Assembly (NCBI GenBank): GCA_021734045.1
Contig: JAIPJR010000056.1
Location: 1 to 19,186, forward strand
Length of the DNA: 19,186 bases
From: Fidelibacterota bacterium
Lineage (GTDB): Bacteria > Fidelibacterota > UBA8477
Direction: 5' to 3'
Part shown: in pieces, positions 1 to 6,445 of the stretch
Numbering within the stretch: the first letter of the stretch is position 1
How the letters are laid out: each line of letters begins with the position of its first letter
Program-made: the position numbers and the translations under genes
Notes under the pieces: model-generated
The model's input: only the letters and a program-made list of their open reading frames with translations
What the model was told of the DNA's origin: nothing
The model's database searches: none

Positions 1-253
1 TCCAGACTTTGTGAACAAATTGACTGTCTACACTTACAGAGATAACCTCTACACCCAGTTCCTGTAAGGTCTCATACTTGGCAGCGACCGCTGACACTTC
101 GGTCGCTCAGACAAAGGTGAAATCACCCGGATAAAAGCACAGCAACACCCATTTCCCCAGGTAATCGGACAATTTCACATTGGTGAAGGTCCCCTGGTAA
201 TAGGCGGGTGCTGTAAAATCCGGTGCCTTGGTTCCAACTTTTACTTCAGACAT
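1..253 (-). CDS. Selenocysteine-containing peroxiredoxin (AhpC/TSA family), 3' end cut by window edge
   Basis: A thioredoxin-fold peroxidase that would reduce H2O2 and organic peroxides in the cytoplasm. From the ATG at 253 it reads [16 protein letters not shown]..., then YPGDFTFV (residues 41-48), then an in-frame TGA at 107-109. Beyond it the same frame stays open to the edge as [18 protein letters not shown] and [17 protein letters not shown], the normal peroxiredoxin continuation. The TGA is residue 49 and falls on the last position of the active-site motif PxxxTxxC (P42, T46, residue 49), so it replaces the peroxidatic cysteine. Reading it as Sec gives TFV-Sec-ATE against the usual TFVCPTE. 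A GGGGGAG ribosome site lies about 10 nt before this ATG, favouring it over the in-frame ATG at 394. The resolving residue lies outside the window. Selenoprotein peroxiredoxins (PrxU) are known in bacteria. Nonsense mutation or sequencing error are the alternatives, made less likely by the intact downstream frame and the hairpin. Confidence 0.88.
79..97 (-). promoter_or_regulatory. Candidate bacterial SECIS hairpin downstream of the UGA
   Basis: On the minus strand, CAGC (93-90), loop GGTC (89-86) and GCTG (85-82) form a perfect 4-bp stem with a 4-nt loop. The stem can be extended by a G-C and a T-A pair (95/80 and 96/79) around an unpaired T at 94. Counted from the U of UGA, the loop G and U are nucleotides 22 and 23 and the unpaired U is 16. 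In the E. coli fdhF SECIS the key loop bases are G23 and U24 with a bulged U17 (from memory), so the geometry is the same, shifted by one. A competing perfect 8-bp hairpin can form from arms 100-107 and 83-90 and would include the A of the UGA. SelB is the expected ligand, but it is not encoded here. Confidence 0.68.
107..109 (-). other. UGA codon recoded as selenocysteine
   Basis: In-frame TGA (plus-strand tca) at the peroxidatic position of the peroxiredoxin, directly after the codons for Thr-Phe-Val. Genome-wide UGA reassignment is unlikely, because TGA ends other genes here: the homocysteine methyltransferase (2403-2405), the glycosyltransferase (8159-8161) and the B12-binding subunit (11721-11723). 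One base change from TGC or TGT would also give TGA, so a mutation cannot be excluded from this sequence alone. Confidence 0.85.
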
Positions 254-414
254 CTTGCGTGTCTCCCCCGCTTGTTCGGTTTTTAATGTTTCTTTGGGAA
301 TTGGCGCTCCCACCTGAGCGCCGGTAGGCCGGGCACAACCGGCAGATTCTTCCGCCACAAATCCCCCCTTTCCAATTTCTCTCCCCTGCCACACGCCGTC
401 GCAATAGAGATTGC
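254..414 (-). promoter_or_regulatory. Structured 5' leader of the peroxiredoxin gene
   Basis: The region between the peroxiredoxin ATG and the upstream deacetylase gene holds three strong inverted repeats. A 5-bp hairpin with a 4-nt loop lies at 401-414. A 6-bp stem pairs 338-343 with 320-325. A perfect 7-bp hairpin has arms 316-322 and 303-309. The last two share bases 320-322, so they cannot both form fully, as in attenuators or riboswitches. No U-tract follows the last hairpin. The frame is also open upstream of the chosen ATG to 394, so an N-terminal extension of 47 residues is possible, though its Gly/Pro/Glu-rich composition does not look like peroxiredoxin. I do not recognise a known riboswitch class. 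Confidence 0.4.
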
Positions 415-468
415 TGAAAGTTACCGTACTTCCGTTAGAAAAACTAAGCGATTTGCTTGTTATTATTG

Positions 469-493
469 ACTATACAATCGGATTAATTGTCAA
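469..493 (-). promoter_or_regulatory. Possible promoter for the peroxiredoxin leader
   Basis: A perfect TTGACA lies at 493-488 on the minus strand and a TATAGT at 474-469. Their spacing is only 13 nt, shorter than the usual 16-18, so the true -10 may instead be the AT-rich stretch just downstream (468-461). The placement, in the 260-base gap before the structured leader, is where a promoter is expected. Weak call. Confidence 0.25.
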
Positions 494-513
494 TGTCAGG
501 TAACCGGGAACCA

Positions 514-1239
514 TTACCGGGCGTCTCGCAGTGGAAAATACTCCACCTCAAAAACCTCGGCGCAGGGTTCCTGAACAGCCAGTTTCTCTGCAATCTCTCG
601 GTTTACCCGGAGAATCCGCTCATCAAATCCGTAACCGCGGGTTTTCATGTTCCGGTTTTGCTGAGAAACGTGGTGCCGCAGCAATGCCGCCTTCCATTCA
701 GCCTGCTTTTCATCAAATGGCAGATACCGGTCAAAGCGCATATCCTGGGTCTTGGGATCACAACTGAGGCAAGCGGTGACCGGAAAATCAACGGATATGG
801 CAATTTGACGGAAAAAGCGATACGTCAACCGATGGGTGGCATTTTTATCATTCCCGTGGGGAAGAAAGACCGTATCCGGGTGAATATTTACGAAAAACTC
901 CCTGATGATGGCCAAATTCTCAGCAGAATCCGTGGGATGGTGGGTATCATCCTCCACCAGCGGGAGAAATGTGATGCGAGGTCGTTCAAGTCCAAAGTAC
1001 GCGCAGGATGCCAACTGCTCTGCCTGTCGCAGTGCGATTTTGTTGGCGATAGTGGGTGGATCACAGGCGTCATCATCCACACCGCTTACCCCGGAACTGA
1101 CCACGGCCAGGTGAACTTCACTTCCCTTGTCATGGAAAAATTTCAGTGTCACACCCATGGCGTCAAAATCATCGGGATGGGGTGCAAGAACCAGAATACG
1201 ACGAGGAATATTCGCCAGCTTGTTAATTTCCTGTGGCAT
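514..1239 (-). CDS. PIG-L / LmbE-like deacetylase family protein
   Basis: A 241-residue protein of the zinc-dependent N-acetylglucosaminyl deacetylase family (LmbE, MshB, BshB relatives), which remove acetyl groups from amino sugars or sugar conjugates. The N-terminal metal motif is visible as LVLAPHPDDFDAMG (PHPDD at 20-24). A second metal-site segment, LPHGNDKNATHR (127-137), carries H128, D131 and H136. The substrate cannot be named; bacillithiol, mycothiol or glycolipid precursors are all possible, and no thiol-synthesis partner is nearby. CGGAG lies 6-7 nt before the ATG. The gene follows mutY by 30 bases, so the two are probably co-transcribed. Family confident, role open. Confidence 0.85.
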   Translation of the reverse strand: MPQEINKLANIPRRILVLAPHPDDFDAMGVTLKFFHDKGSEVHLAVVSSGVSGVDDDACDPPTIANKIALRQAEQLASCAYFGLERPRITFLPLVEDDTHHPTDSAENLAIIREFFVNIHPDTVFLPHGNDKNATHRLTYRFFRQIAISVDFPVTACLSCDPKTQDMRFDRYLPFDEKQAEWKAALLRHHVSQQNRNMKTRGYGFDERILRVNREIAEKLAVQEPCAEVFEVEYFPLRDAR

Positions 1240-1269
1240 TGGAATCTCCGGTTTCAGATGTGCGTCTAT

Positions 1270-2367
1270 TCATCGTTTTTCTTGCATCATCAACAATGGA
1301 AGGATCTTCTGATTCGCTTTGGGGAAGGCAAATTGTCTGAGCGCCTCCGGTTTGACCCAGCGCTGAGCGGTGGCGGCTTTAGGGCGGGCGGTACCAGACT
1401 GATACATGCAGATAAAGCAAGCGAGGTGGATTTTAAAATGGGTGTAGGCGTGCTTCAACTGTGTCAACTGCCGGTCAATTTTCACTTCCAACCCGGTTTC
1501 TTCCCGAATTTCCCGTATCAATGCATTCTCCGGTGTTTCACCATCGTCGACTTTCCCACCGGGAAATTCCCACAACCCACCCAGCAATCCTTTCGGTGGT
1601 CGTCGCTGAATCAGAATTTTCCCGTTCTGGTAAATCACACCCACCACGATGTGATAGGTTGGGGTTGGTTTGGCTTTGGATTTAACGGGGAATTCGTCTG
1701 TCCGGTGTTGTTGGTACGCGCAGCACAATTCCCGCACCGGACAAGCTTGGCAGATGGGCTGGCGCGGCCGGCAAATCTCCCGACCCAGATCCATGAGCGC
1801 CTGGTTAAAATCGCCTGGACGATCCGGCGGGATGGATTGGGATAGTGCCTGACGCACGCGGGATTTGGTTTTCGCATACCGGATATCTTCGGGCTCACAG
1901 GTGAGACGGCTGTAAACACGCAGGACATTCCCATCCACCAGCGGAACGGCTTCTCCAAAGGCAATGCTGGCAATGGCGGCGGCTGTGTAATCCCCAACAC
2001 CCGGAAGGGTTTTCAGTGTTTCAAATGTGGCAGGGAAACGGTCTGCATGGTCATTCACAATCTCCCGGGCGGCACGCTGCAGATTGCGGGCCCGGGTGTA
2101 ATAGCCCAATCCTTCCCAGACTTTTAGCACCGTATCCAAATCAGCCTCCGCCAAAGCCGTTACAGTTGGAAATTTCTCTAACCAGCGATGATAATAATCC
2201 ACCACTGTACCGATTTGGGTTTGCTGCAGCATCACTTCGGAGATCCAAATGCGGTAGGGATCGGGATCACCCCGCCAGGGCATCTTAGCTGTAGAAGCCA
2301 GCATCTCCCGGTCGTACCAATCCACAAGCACTGGTGCTAATTGACTAAGAGATTTTTTTGTGGTCAC
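1270..2367 (-). CDS. mutY: A/G-specific adenine DNA glycosylase with C-terminal Nudix domain
   Basis: Removes adenine mispaired with 8-oxoguanine in base-excision repair. In the 365-residue protein, the helix-hairpin-helix glycosylase domain has WISEVMLQQT (catalytic E44), LPGVGDYTAAAI (121-132) and VDGNVLR with catalytic D145. The [4Fe-4S] ligands follow the C-x6-C-x2-C-x5-C rule (C199, C206, C209, C215). The C-terminal Nudix-fold domain (about 238-360) normally only recognises 8-oxoG, but here it keeps a complete Nudix box GX5EX7REUXEEXGU (G271 to L293), so nucleotide hydrolysis is conceivable. The start is GTG with no clear ribosome site; no better in-frame start exists before the upstream stop. 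It lies 35 bases after the homocysteine methyltransferase gene. Confidence 0.95.
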   Translation of the reverse strand: MTTKKSLSQLAPVLVDWYDREMLASTAKMPWRGDPDPYRIWISEVMLQQTQIGTVVDYYHRWLEKFPTVTALAEADLDTVLKVWEGLGYYTRARNLQRAAREIVNDHADRFPATFETLKTLPGVGDYTAAAIASIAFGEAVPLVDGNVLRVYSRLTCEPEDIRYAKTKSRVRQALSQSIPPDRPGDFNQALMDLGREICRPRQPICQACPVRELCCAYQQHRTDEFPVKSKAKPTPTYHIVVGVIYQNGKILIQRRPPKGLLGGLWEFPGGKVDDGETPENALIREIREETGLEVKIDRQLTQLKHAYTHFKIHLACFICMYQSGTARPKAATAQRWVKPEALRQFAFPKANQKILPLLMMQEKR

Positions 2368-2402
2368 AGGAAGAAATTATTGGGGGTCGAGAGACTACCA
2401 GA

Positions 2403-3281
2403 TCATTTTGCCACAGCGTTATTTCCGGCCAAATGCTTACTCAATGCGGTGATGTGCTTGTAATTGGAGCCACAGCAGCCGCCCACAATTTCAGCCCCGG
2501 CTTCAATGACCTCACCAGCCCACTGGGCGAACTTTGCCGGCGTCATCACTTTCCCCATTTTACCATCATGATGATCGGCTGCACCCAAATTGGGATAGGC
2601 GATGAGGGGTAATTTTACCACGTCACGCAGTCGCTTGATGGCATCCAGGGTCACATCCGGTTTGGAACAATTCACACCAATGGCATCGATGCCCATGTGC
2701 TCCAGTCGCTTCGCCAAATCTATGAGATTATCACCGTTGAGCAGTTGTCCCTTATCGTTGAGCACAAAGCTCATCCAGACCGGTTTTTCCCGCTTAAGTG
2801 CCAGATCGGCGATGAGTCGGGCTTCCCGGCTGGAATTAATGGTTTCCGCCAGGATAATGTCCACCACCTTGTGGGCCAGATTGTCCAACTGGGCATCGTG
2901 CCAGGGACGGCCGGCGATACTGCCGGGAAATTCGGAGGGTGTGTAGCAATCGCCCAGCGTAGTTAAAGACGCTGCAATTTTCACATCCCGACCCGATTCC
3001 TTGATAACCTTCTGGGCGATACGAATCGCTAATATGGTGAAACGTCTGGCACGGGTGTGGGCTTCTACCCCGTTCATGAGTTTGTGAAAAACGAAAGGCG
3101 TGGTGCGAAAGGTATTGGTTGTAATGACATCAGCGCCGGCTTCGATATTTTCCCGGTGGACTTGTTCCACCGCTTCCACATCGTCTTCCAGCACCATGGC
3201 CGACCAGGTAGGCGCTTCCAGCTTATGCCCCATTTCAATAAGACGGGTCCCCATGGCAGAATCGAGCTTAATGATACTCAT
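2403..3281 (-). CDS. Homocysteine S-methyltransferase family protein
   Basis: A 292-residue zinc-dependent TIM-barrel methyltransferase of the Pfam S-methyl_trans family (MmuM, BHMT and the first module of MetH). Zinc ligands are visible: C205 in GVNCSKP and the C269-C270 pair in VGGCCGSNYKHI. The N-terminus LDSAMGTRL and the ADVITTNTFRTTP segment are family hallmarks. It would move a methyl group to homocysteine to make methionine; the donor (S-methylmethionine, betaine or other) cannot be read from sequence. MetH folate, B12 and reactivation modules are absent. The ATG at 3281 is chosen because family similarity begins there and because it overlaps (TATGA) the stop of a preceding mini-ORF; an in-frame ATG at 3317 has no ribosome site. 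Confidence 0.88.
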   Translation of the reverse strand: MSIIKLDSAMGTRLIEMGHKLEAPTWSAMVLEDDVEAVEQVHRENIEAGADVITTNTFRTTPFVFHKLMNGVEAHTRARRFTILAIRIAQKVIKESGRDVKIAASLTTLGDCYTPSEFPGSIAGRPWHDAQLDNLAHKVVDIILAETINSSREARLIADLALKREKPVWMSFVLNDKGQLLNGDNLIDLAKRLEHMGIDAIGVNCSKPDVTLDAIKRLRDVVKLPLIAYPNLGAADHHDGKMGKVMTPAKFAQWAGEVIEAGAEIVGGCCGSNYKHITALSKHLAGNNAVAK

Positions 3282-3352
3282 AGCCGCACCGTCCTCAATT
3301 CCACCGGGGGTGGACATCCCAAATAGTACTCGTCGATTGTCGCCTGTTCCAT
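3278..3352 (-). CDS. 24-codon mini-ORF overlapping the homocysteine methyltransferase start
   Basis: ATG at 3352, 3 nt after a strong AGGATGGG ribosome site, encodes MEQATIDEYYLGCPPPVELR and four more residues. It ends at a TGA that overlaps the ATG of the methyltransferase. The 4-base overlap is the usual sign of translational coupling, so the ribosome may initiate here and re-initiate at the enzyme gene. It matches no family I recognise. It could be a leader peptide, a relic of a longer gene, or chance. Confidence 0.4.
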   Translation of the reverse strand: MEQATIDEYYLGCPPPVELRTVRL

Positions 3353-3401
3353 AATCCCATCCTATCCGATCTGATTATGGTCAATGTTTTTGATTTGATA
3401 C

Positions 3402-3782
3402 CTAATCTCCAGATTGGCCTCCCCGACCCACCGGTTGGAGCAATTGGATGACATTCCCGTCCGGATCGTCAAATGATGCCATTTTGTCACCAGCACCGAT
3501 CTCGCGTTTATCATACAGCTTAATGCCTTTACCTCTGAGCCATAGCTCGCTTTGCTCCAAATTGTCCACCGCCAAAACCACCGCTCCCAAGGGATTGGCG
3601 TTAGTGGCTTTGAGTCCGTGAATCGCCAATTTCGCACCCGGGCTCAGGTAAAATTCAGCCCACTTCTGCTCCCAGTTAATATCCAGCGGCTTTAGCTCCA
3701 GCTGCTTTTCATAAAATTCGACTGCCCGCTCAAAATCGCTCACCGGGAGCCAGCTGCAGTCAAATTGTTTAAACCATTTCAC
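3402..3782 (-). CDS. VOC (glyoxalase/bleomycin-resistance fold) family protein
   Basis: A 126-residue single-module vicinal-oxygen-chelate protein. The family pattern is clear: an N-terminal beta strand, then PVSDFERAVEFYEKQLELKP, a central AVVLAVDNLEQSELWLRGKG, and the C-terminal FDDPDGNVIQLLQP. Members are lyases, isomerases, dioxygenases or binding proteins; the substrate cannot be assigned. The real start is the GTG at 3782, with AGGGAG 7 nt upstream. It overlaps the end of the HAD gene by 14 bases, so the two are coupled. Methylmalonyl-CoA epimerase belongs to this fold, but the sequence does not show it and the mutase genes are 8 kb away. Confidence 0.8.
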   Translation of the reverse strand: MKWFKQFDCSWLPVSDFERAVEFYEKQLELKPLDINWEQKWAEFYLSPGAKLAIHGLKATNANPLGAVVLAVDNLEQSELWLRGKGIKLYDKREIGAGDKMASFDDPDGNVIQLLQPVGRGGQSGD

Positions 3783-4479
3783 GGAAATACTCCCTTCGTT
3801 CCAGAAACGCCTGCAGTTGGTTAAAATGCCCAATCACACCATCCGCAATTTCAGCCAGACGGTCAGCCGGAATTGTGGTCGTGATACCAACCGTTTGGCA
3901 ACCGGCGCGGCGGGCTGAGTGCAATCCCAACAGGGAATCTTCAATGACCAGCGCCTCTGCTGGTTCAATCCCCAGGCGTTCACACATATTCAAATAGGGA
4001 TCAGGTTCCGGTTTCCCCCGCTCCACATCATCAATCGTACCCAACTCAGTAAATACATTCTCAATACGGGTGTGGGCAAAAATCCAGTCCATAAAATCAC
4101 GACGCGTAGATGTGACCACTGCCGTCTGAAACCGCTCAGCCGCCCAGTGGAAAAAATCCTGAAAACCCGGAACATAATCCAGATGGTCCCGGAATTTCTC
4201 TTTCAACAACTTCCGTCCCCACTGTTTCAGTTCAGCTACCGATTTTTGCGCGCCATATTGATCAATCAAAACCTGATAAAAGGCGTCCTCACCAATTCCT
4301 TTGTTGTGGTGGAAAAAATCATCCGGGATCTTTAAACCCATTGCCTGAATTAATTCCATTTCCGCCTTTTCGTACAGCGGCTCTGAATGCACCACCACAC
4401 CATCAAAATCAAATAAAACCGCCTGAATACGCGACCATGTAATTTTATGACTATTGATCATTTCCTGCTTCGTATTCAA
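3769..4479 (-). CDS. HAD-superfamily hydrolase, beta-phosphoglucomutase-like
   Basis: A protein of about 236 residues with all four HAD motifs: nucleophile and acid in LFDFDGVVVHSEP (D24, D26), VVTSTRR (T123, S124), lysine in RGKPEPDPYL (K156) and LVIEDSLLG (E180, D181). The cap inserted after motif I and the KPEPDPYL signature place it with beta-phosphoglucomutase, phosphoglycolate phosphatase and sugar-phosphate phosphatases. Lying 33 bases after glgC, a role in sugar phosphate turnover is plausible but inferred. The start is uncertain: TTG at 4479 gives the full frame with a weak GAGAG upstream, while ATG at 4461 has AGGA too close to it. Confidence 0.86.
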   Translation of the reverse strand: MNTKQEMINSHKITWSRIQAVLFDFDGVVVHSEPLYEKAEMELIQAMGLKIPDDFFHHNKGIGEDAFYQVLIDQYGAQKSVAELKQWGRKLLKEKFRDHLDYVPGFQDFFHWAAERFQTAVVTSTRRDFMDWIFAHTRIENVFTELGTIDDVERGKPEPDPYLNMCERLGIEPAEALVIEDSLLGLHSARRAGCQTVGITTTIPADRLAEIADGVIGHFNQLQAFLERREYFREMV

Positions 4480-4512
4480 TTCAGATCAATCTCTCTTTCT
4501 TCTTTCCCCTAA

Positions 4513-5745
4513 TCAAATCACCATCCCATCAGGAATTACCGCACCCTTAGGCACAATCACCACTCCGTCCCGGATGGAATAACGGTCATCATCATAAAAT
4601 TCCAGGTTGTCTTTATTAATGATCTGGACATTCTTGCCGATGCGGGCATCCTTGTCCAAAATGGCCTTACGTATCAGTGTGTTTTCGCCAATACCCAACG
4701 GAACCGCTTCCTGGTGATGATTGGTGTAGTAGTCGGCCCCCATCAGCACCACATGATCCAACTCAGCACCATCACGAACCACACTGCGAATACCGATGAC
4801 GGAATTGGATAATTTGGCATGATTGATATAACAGCCTTCGTTAATGAGACACTCGTGAATTTCCGAATTTGTAATGCGCGAGCCCGGTAAAGAACGGGGT
4901 CGGGTGTAAAAAGGATGTTCATCATCGTAAAAAGTAAACGGTGGTTTGGGACTGGTGAGTTTCACATTGGCGCGAAAGAATGCCGCCACTGTCCCGATAT
5001 CCTCCCAATAGCCGTCAAACAGAAAGGACTGCACCTGATAATCTTTCATGGCTGCGGGAATAATATCCCGGCCAAAATCATCTTCTTTATAGGTCTGCAG
5101 CGCATCAAGGAGCACTTCCCGGTTAAAAACATAAATGCCCATGGAAGCCAGGTAGGGTTTTTCTGACGTCTCCGGCAAACGAAATTCATCACGAATATCG
5201 GCTTCCTGAGGTTTTTCGCTAAACCGGGTTATGCGACCCGATTCATCCACCTTGAGAATCCCAAATCCCGGGACCTGGTCGGCCGTAATGGGATAGGTAC
5301 CAATGGTGACATCAGCACCGGTCTCTTCGTGGGTTTTAATGAAATCCCTGTAATCCATTCGGTAAAGATGATCCCCCGCCAGAATCAGGAATTGATCCAC
5401 ATCCAACTGACGAAAATGATCAATGTACTGCCGGACAGCATCGGCTGTGCCCTGGAACCAAAACTGATTCTCATTGGTCTGTTGGGCAGCTAGAATTTCA
5501 ACTAACCCGCTGGAGAACCGGTCAAAATTGTAAGTCTGGAAAATATGCCGGTGCAGCGAGAGGGAATTAAACTGCGTCAGGACATAAATTTCCTTCAGAT
5601 TAGAATTAATGCAATTACTCAGGGGCACATCCACCAGCCGGTACTTTCCGCCGATGGGTACCGCCGGTTTAGCCCGAAAACGGGTGAGCGGCCACAGCCG
5701 CGTACCCTGTCCACCGCCCAGGACAATTGCTGCAGTTTTACGCAA
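4513..5745 (-). CDS. glgC: Glucose-1-phosphate adenylyltransferase (ADP-glucose pyrophosphorylase)
   Basis: Makes ADP-glucose from glucose-1-phosphate and ATP, the committed step of bacterial glycogen synthesis. The 410-residue protein has the nucleotidyltransferase signature GGGQGTRLWPLTRFRAKPAV near residue 10, the catalytic region LAGDHLYRMDY, FSEKP, and the substrate segment GYWEDIGT. A left-handed beta-helix domain follows, ending in IRDGVVIVPKGAVIPDG. The C-terminus resembles the cyanobacterial and plant type more than the enterobacterial one. The start is TTG, with GGGGG 4 nt upstream; no in-frame ATG is available. It follows the CBS-pair gene by 30 bases. No glycogen synthase or branching enzyme is in the window. 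Confidence 0.95.
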   Translation of the reverse strand: MRKTAAIVLGGGQGTRLWPLTRFRAKPAVPIGGKYRLVDVPLSNCINSNLKEIYVLTQFNSLSLHRHIFQTYNFDRFSSGLVEILAAQQTNENQFWFQGTADAVRQYIDHFRQLDVDQFLILAGDHLYRMDYRDFIKTHEETGADVTIGTYPITADQVPGFGILKVDESGRITRFSEKPQEADIRDEFRLPETSEKPYLASMGIYVFNREVLLDALQTYKEDDFGRDIIPAAMKDYQVQSFLFDGYWEDIGTVAAFFRANVKLTSPKPPFTFYDDEHPFYTRPRSLPGSRITNSEIHECLINEGCYINHAKLSNSVIGIRSVVRDGAELDHVVLMGADYYTNHHQEAVPLGIGENTLIRKAILDKDARIGKNVQIINKDNLEFYDDDRYSIRDGVVIVPKGAVIPDGMVI

Positions 5746-5775
5746 GTTTCCCCCGATGATGTTTACTGATCGTTT

Positions 5776-6315
5776 TTAAGCCCCTTCCTGCGATTTCCAC
5801 CCCTCACGGAGCGGTTCCGGTGGAAGGTTGAAGATGGTTGTATCGTAAAAATCAACGATGTAATCCACAATATCCCGCACCGACACAAAGCCAATGGGTT
5901 TGTTCTGATTATCCACCAAAGCAACATGTCGGAAACCACCCACGGACATGCGATTTAAGGCAAACGCAATGGGATCATCCATGTGGAGGAATTCTGGTTC
6001 AGGTGTCATGTATTCACCAACGGTGATTTTCTGATGGTCCAGCCCGCGCCCCAGTATCCGTCGCATGATATCCCGTTCAGTGAAGATGCCGGCCAGTCGT
6101 TCTGCTTTTTCCACCAGGACACACCCAACACTGTTCTCCAGCATGGCTTTGGTCACGGCTGCAATGGTGGTTGCGGGGGATACAATGACCGATTTTTGTA
6201 ATCGTAAGGATTGGATCGGGTCTCCCAGCGAAACGGCCACATTCAGTTTCCGGTTCAACTGATCACTCGATTCATCCATCTGTTTCAGTTCATCATCCAC
6301 TGGATTTTGATCCAT
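5776..6315 (-). CDS. CBS-domain pair protein
   Basis: A 179-residue cytoplasmic protein made of an acidic N-terminal segment of about 40 residues, then two CBS motifs: KSVIVSPATTIAAVTKAM with GIFTERDIMRRIL, and EYMTPEPEFLHMDDPIAFAL with IGFVSVRDIVDYI. CBS pairs usually bind adenine nucleotides (AMP, ATP, SAM) and act as regulators. No catalytic domain is fused. The ATG at 6315 is chosen because AGGAG lies 7 nt before it; the frame is open further upstream, but that would overlap the methylase gene. The 130 bases upstream hold a TATATT at 6340-6345 that could be a -10 box, so a promoter may start here. Co-transcription with glgC suggests energy-linked control, which is inference. Confidence 0.88.
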   Translation of the reverse strand: MDQNPVDDELKQMDESSDQLNRKLNVAVSLGDPIQSLRLQKSVIVSPATTIAAVTKAMLENSVGCVLVEKAERLAGIFTERDIMRRILGRGLDHQKITVGEYMTPEPEFLHMDDPIAFALNRMSVGGFRHVALVDNQNKPIGFVSVRDIVDYIVDFYDTTIFNLPPEPLREGWKSQEGA

Positions 6316-6445
6316 AACACACTCCTCATCCTGTTTGTAAATATACGAAATGAATTCCATAAGTGCATGTTCCAACCTGTAAGAGGTTATAACGATAGGA
6401 AAATGGAGAAACGGGGTTAGGTGTTGGGACTTCTTGCCCGGAATC

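Noticed and set aside
107-109. Reassigned genetic code (UGA as Gly or Trp) to explain the peroxiredoxin TGA
   Set aside because: Several genes in the window end properly in TGA, some overlapping the next start, and Gly or Trp would abolish the catalytic residue.
254-414. Cobalamin, glycine or other known riboswitch, or a selC tRNA, upstream of the peroxiredoxin
   Set aside because: I compared the conserved core sequences I remember and found no match; only hairpins can be supported.
487-1845. Plus-strand open frame of 452 codons
   Set aside because: It lies antisense to the deacetylase and mutY genes, both of which have full family motifs; the translation shows no recognisable domain.
3402-3782. 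VOC protein as methylmalonyl-CoA epimerase
   Set aside because: It is distant from the mutase/carboxylase genes, coupled instead to a HAD gene, and nothing specific supports the assignment.
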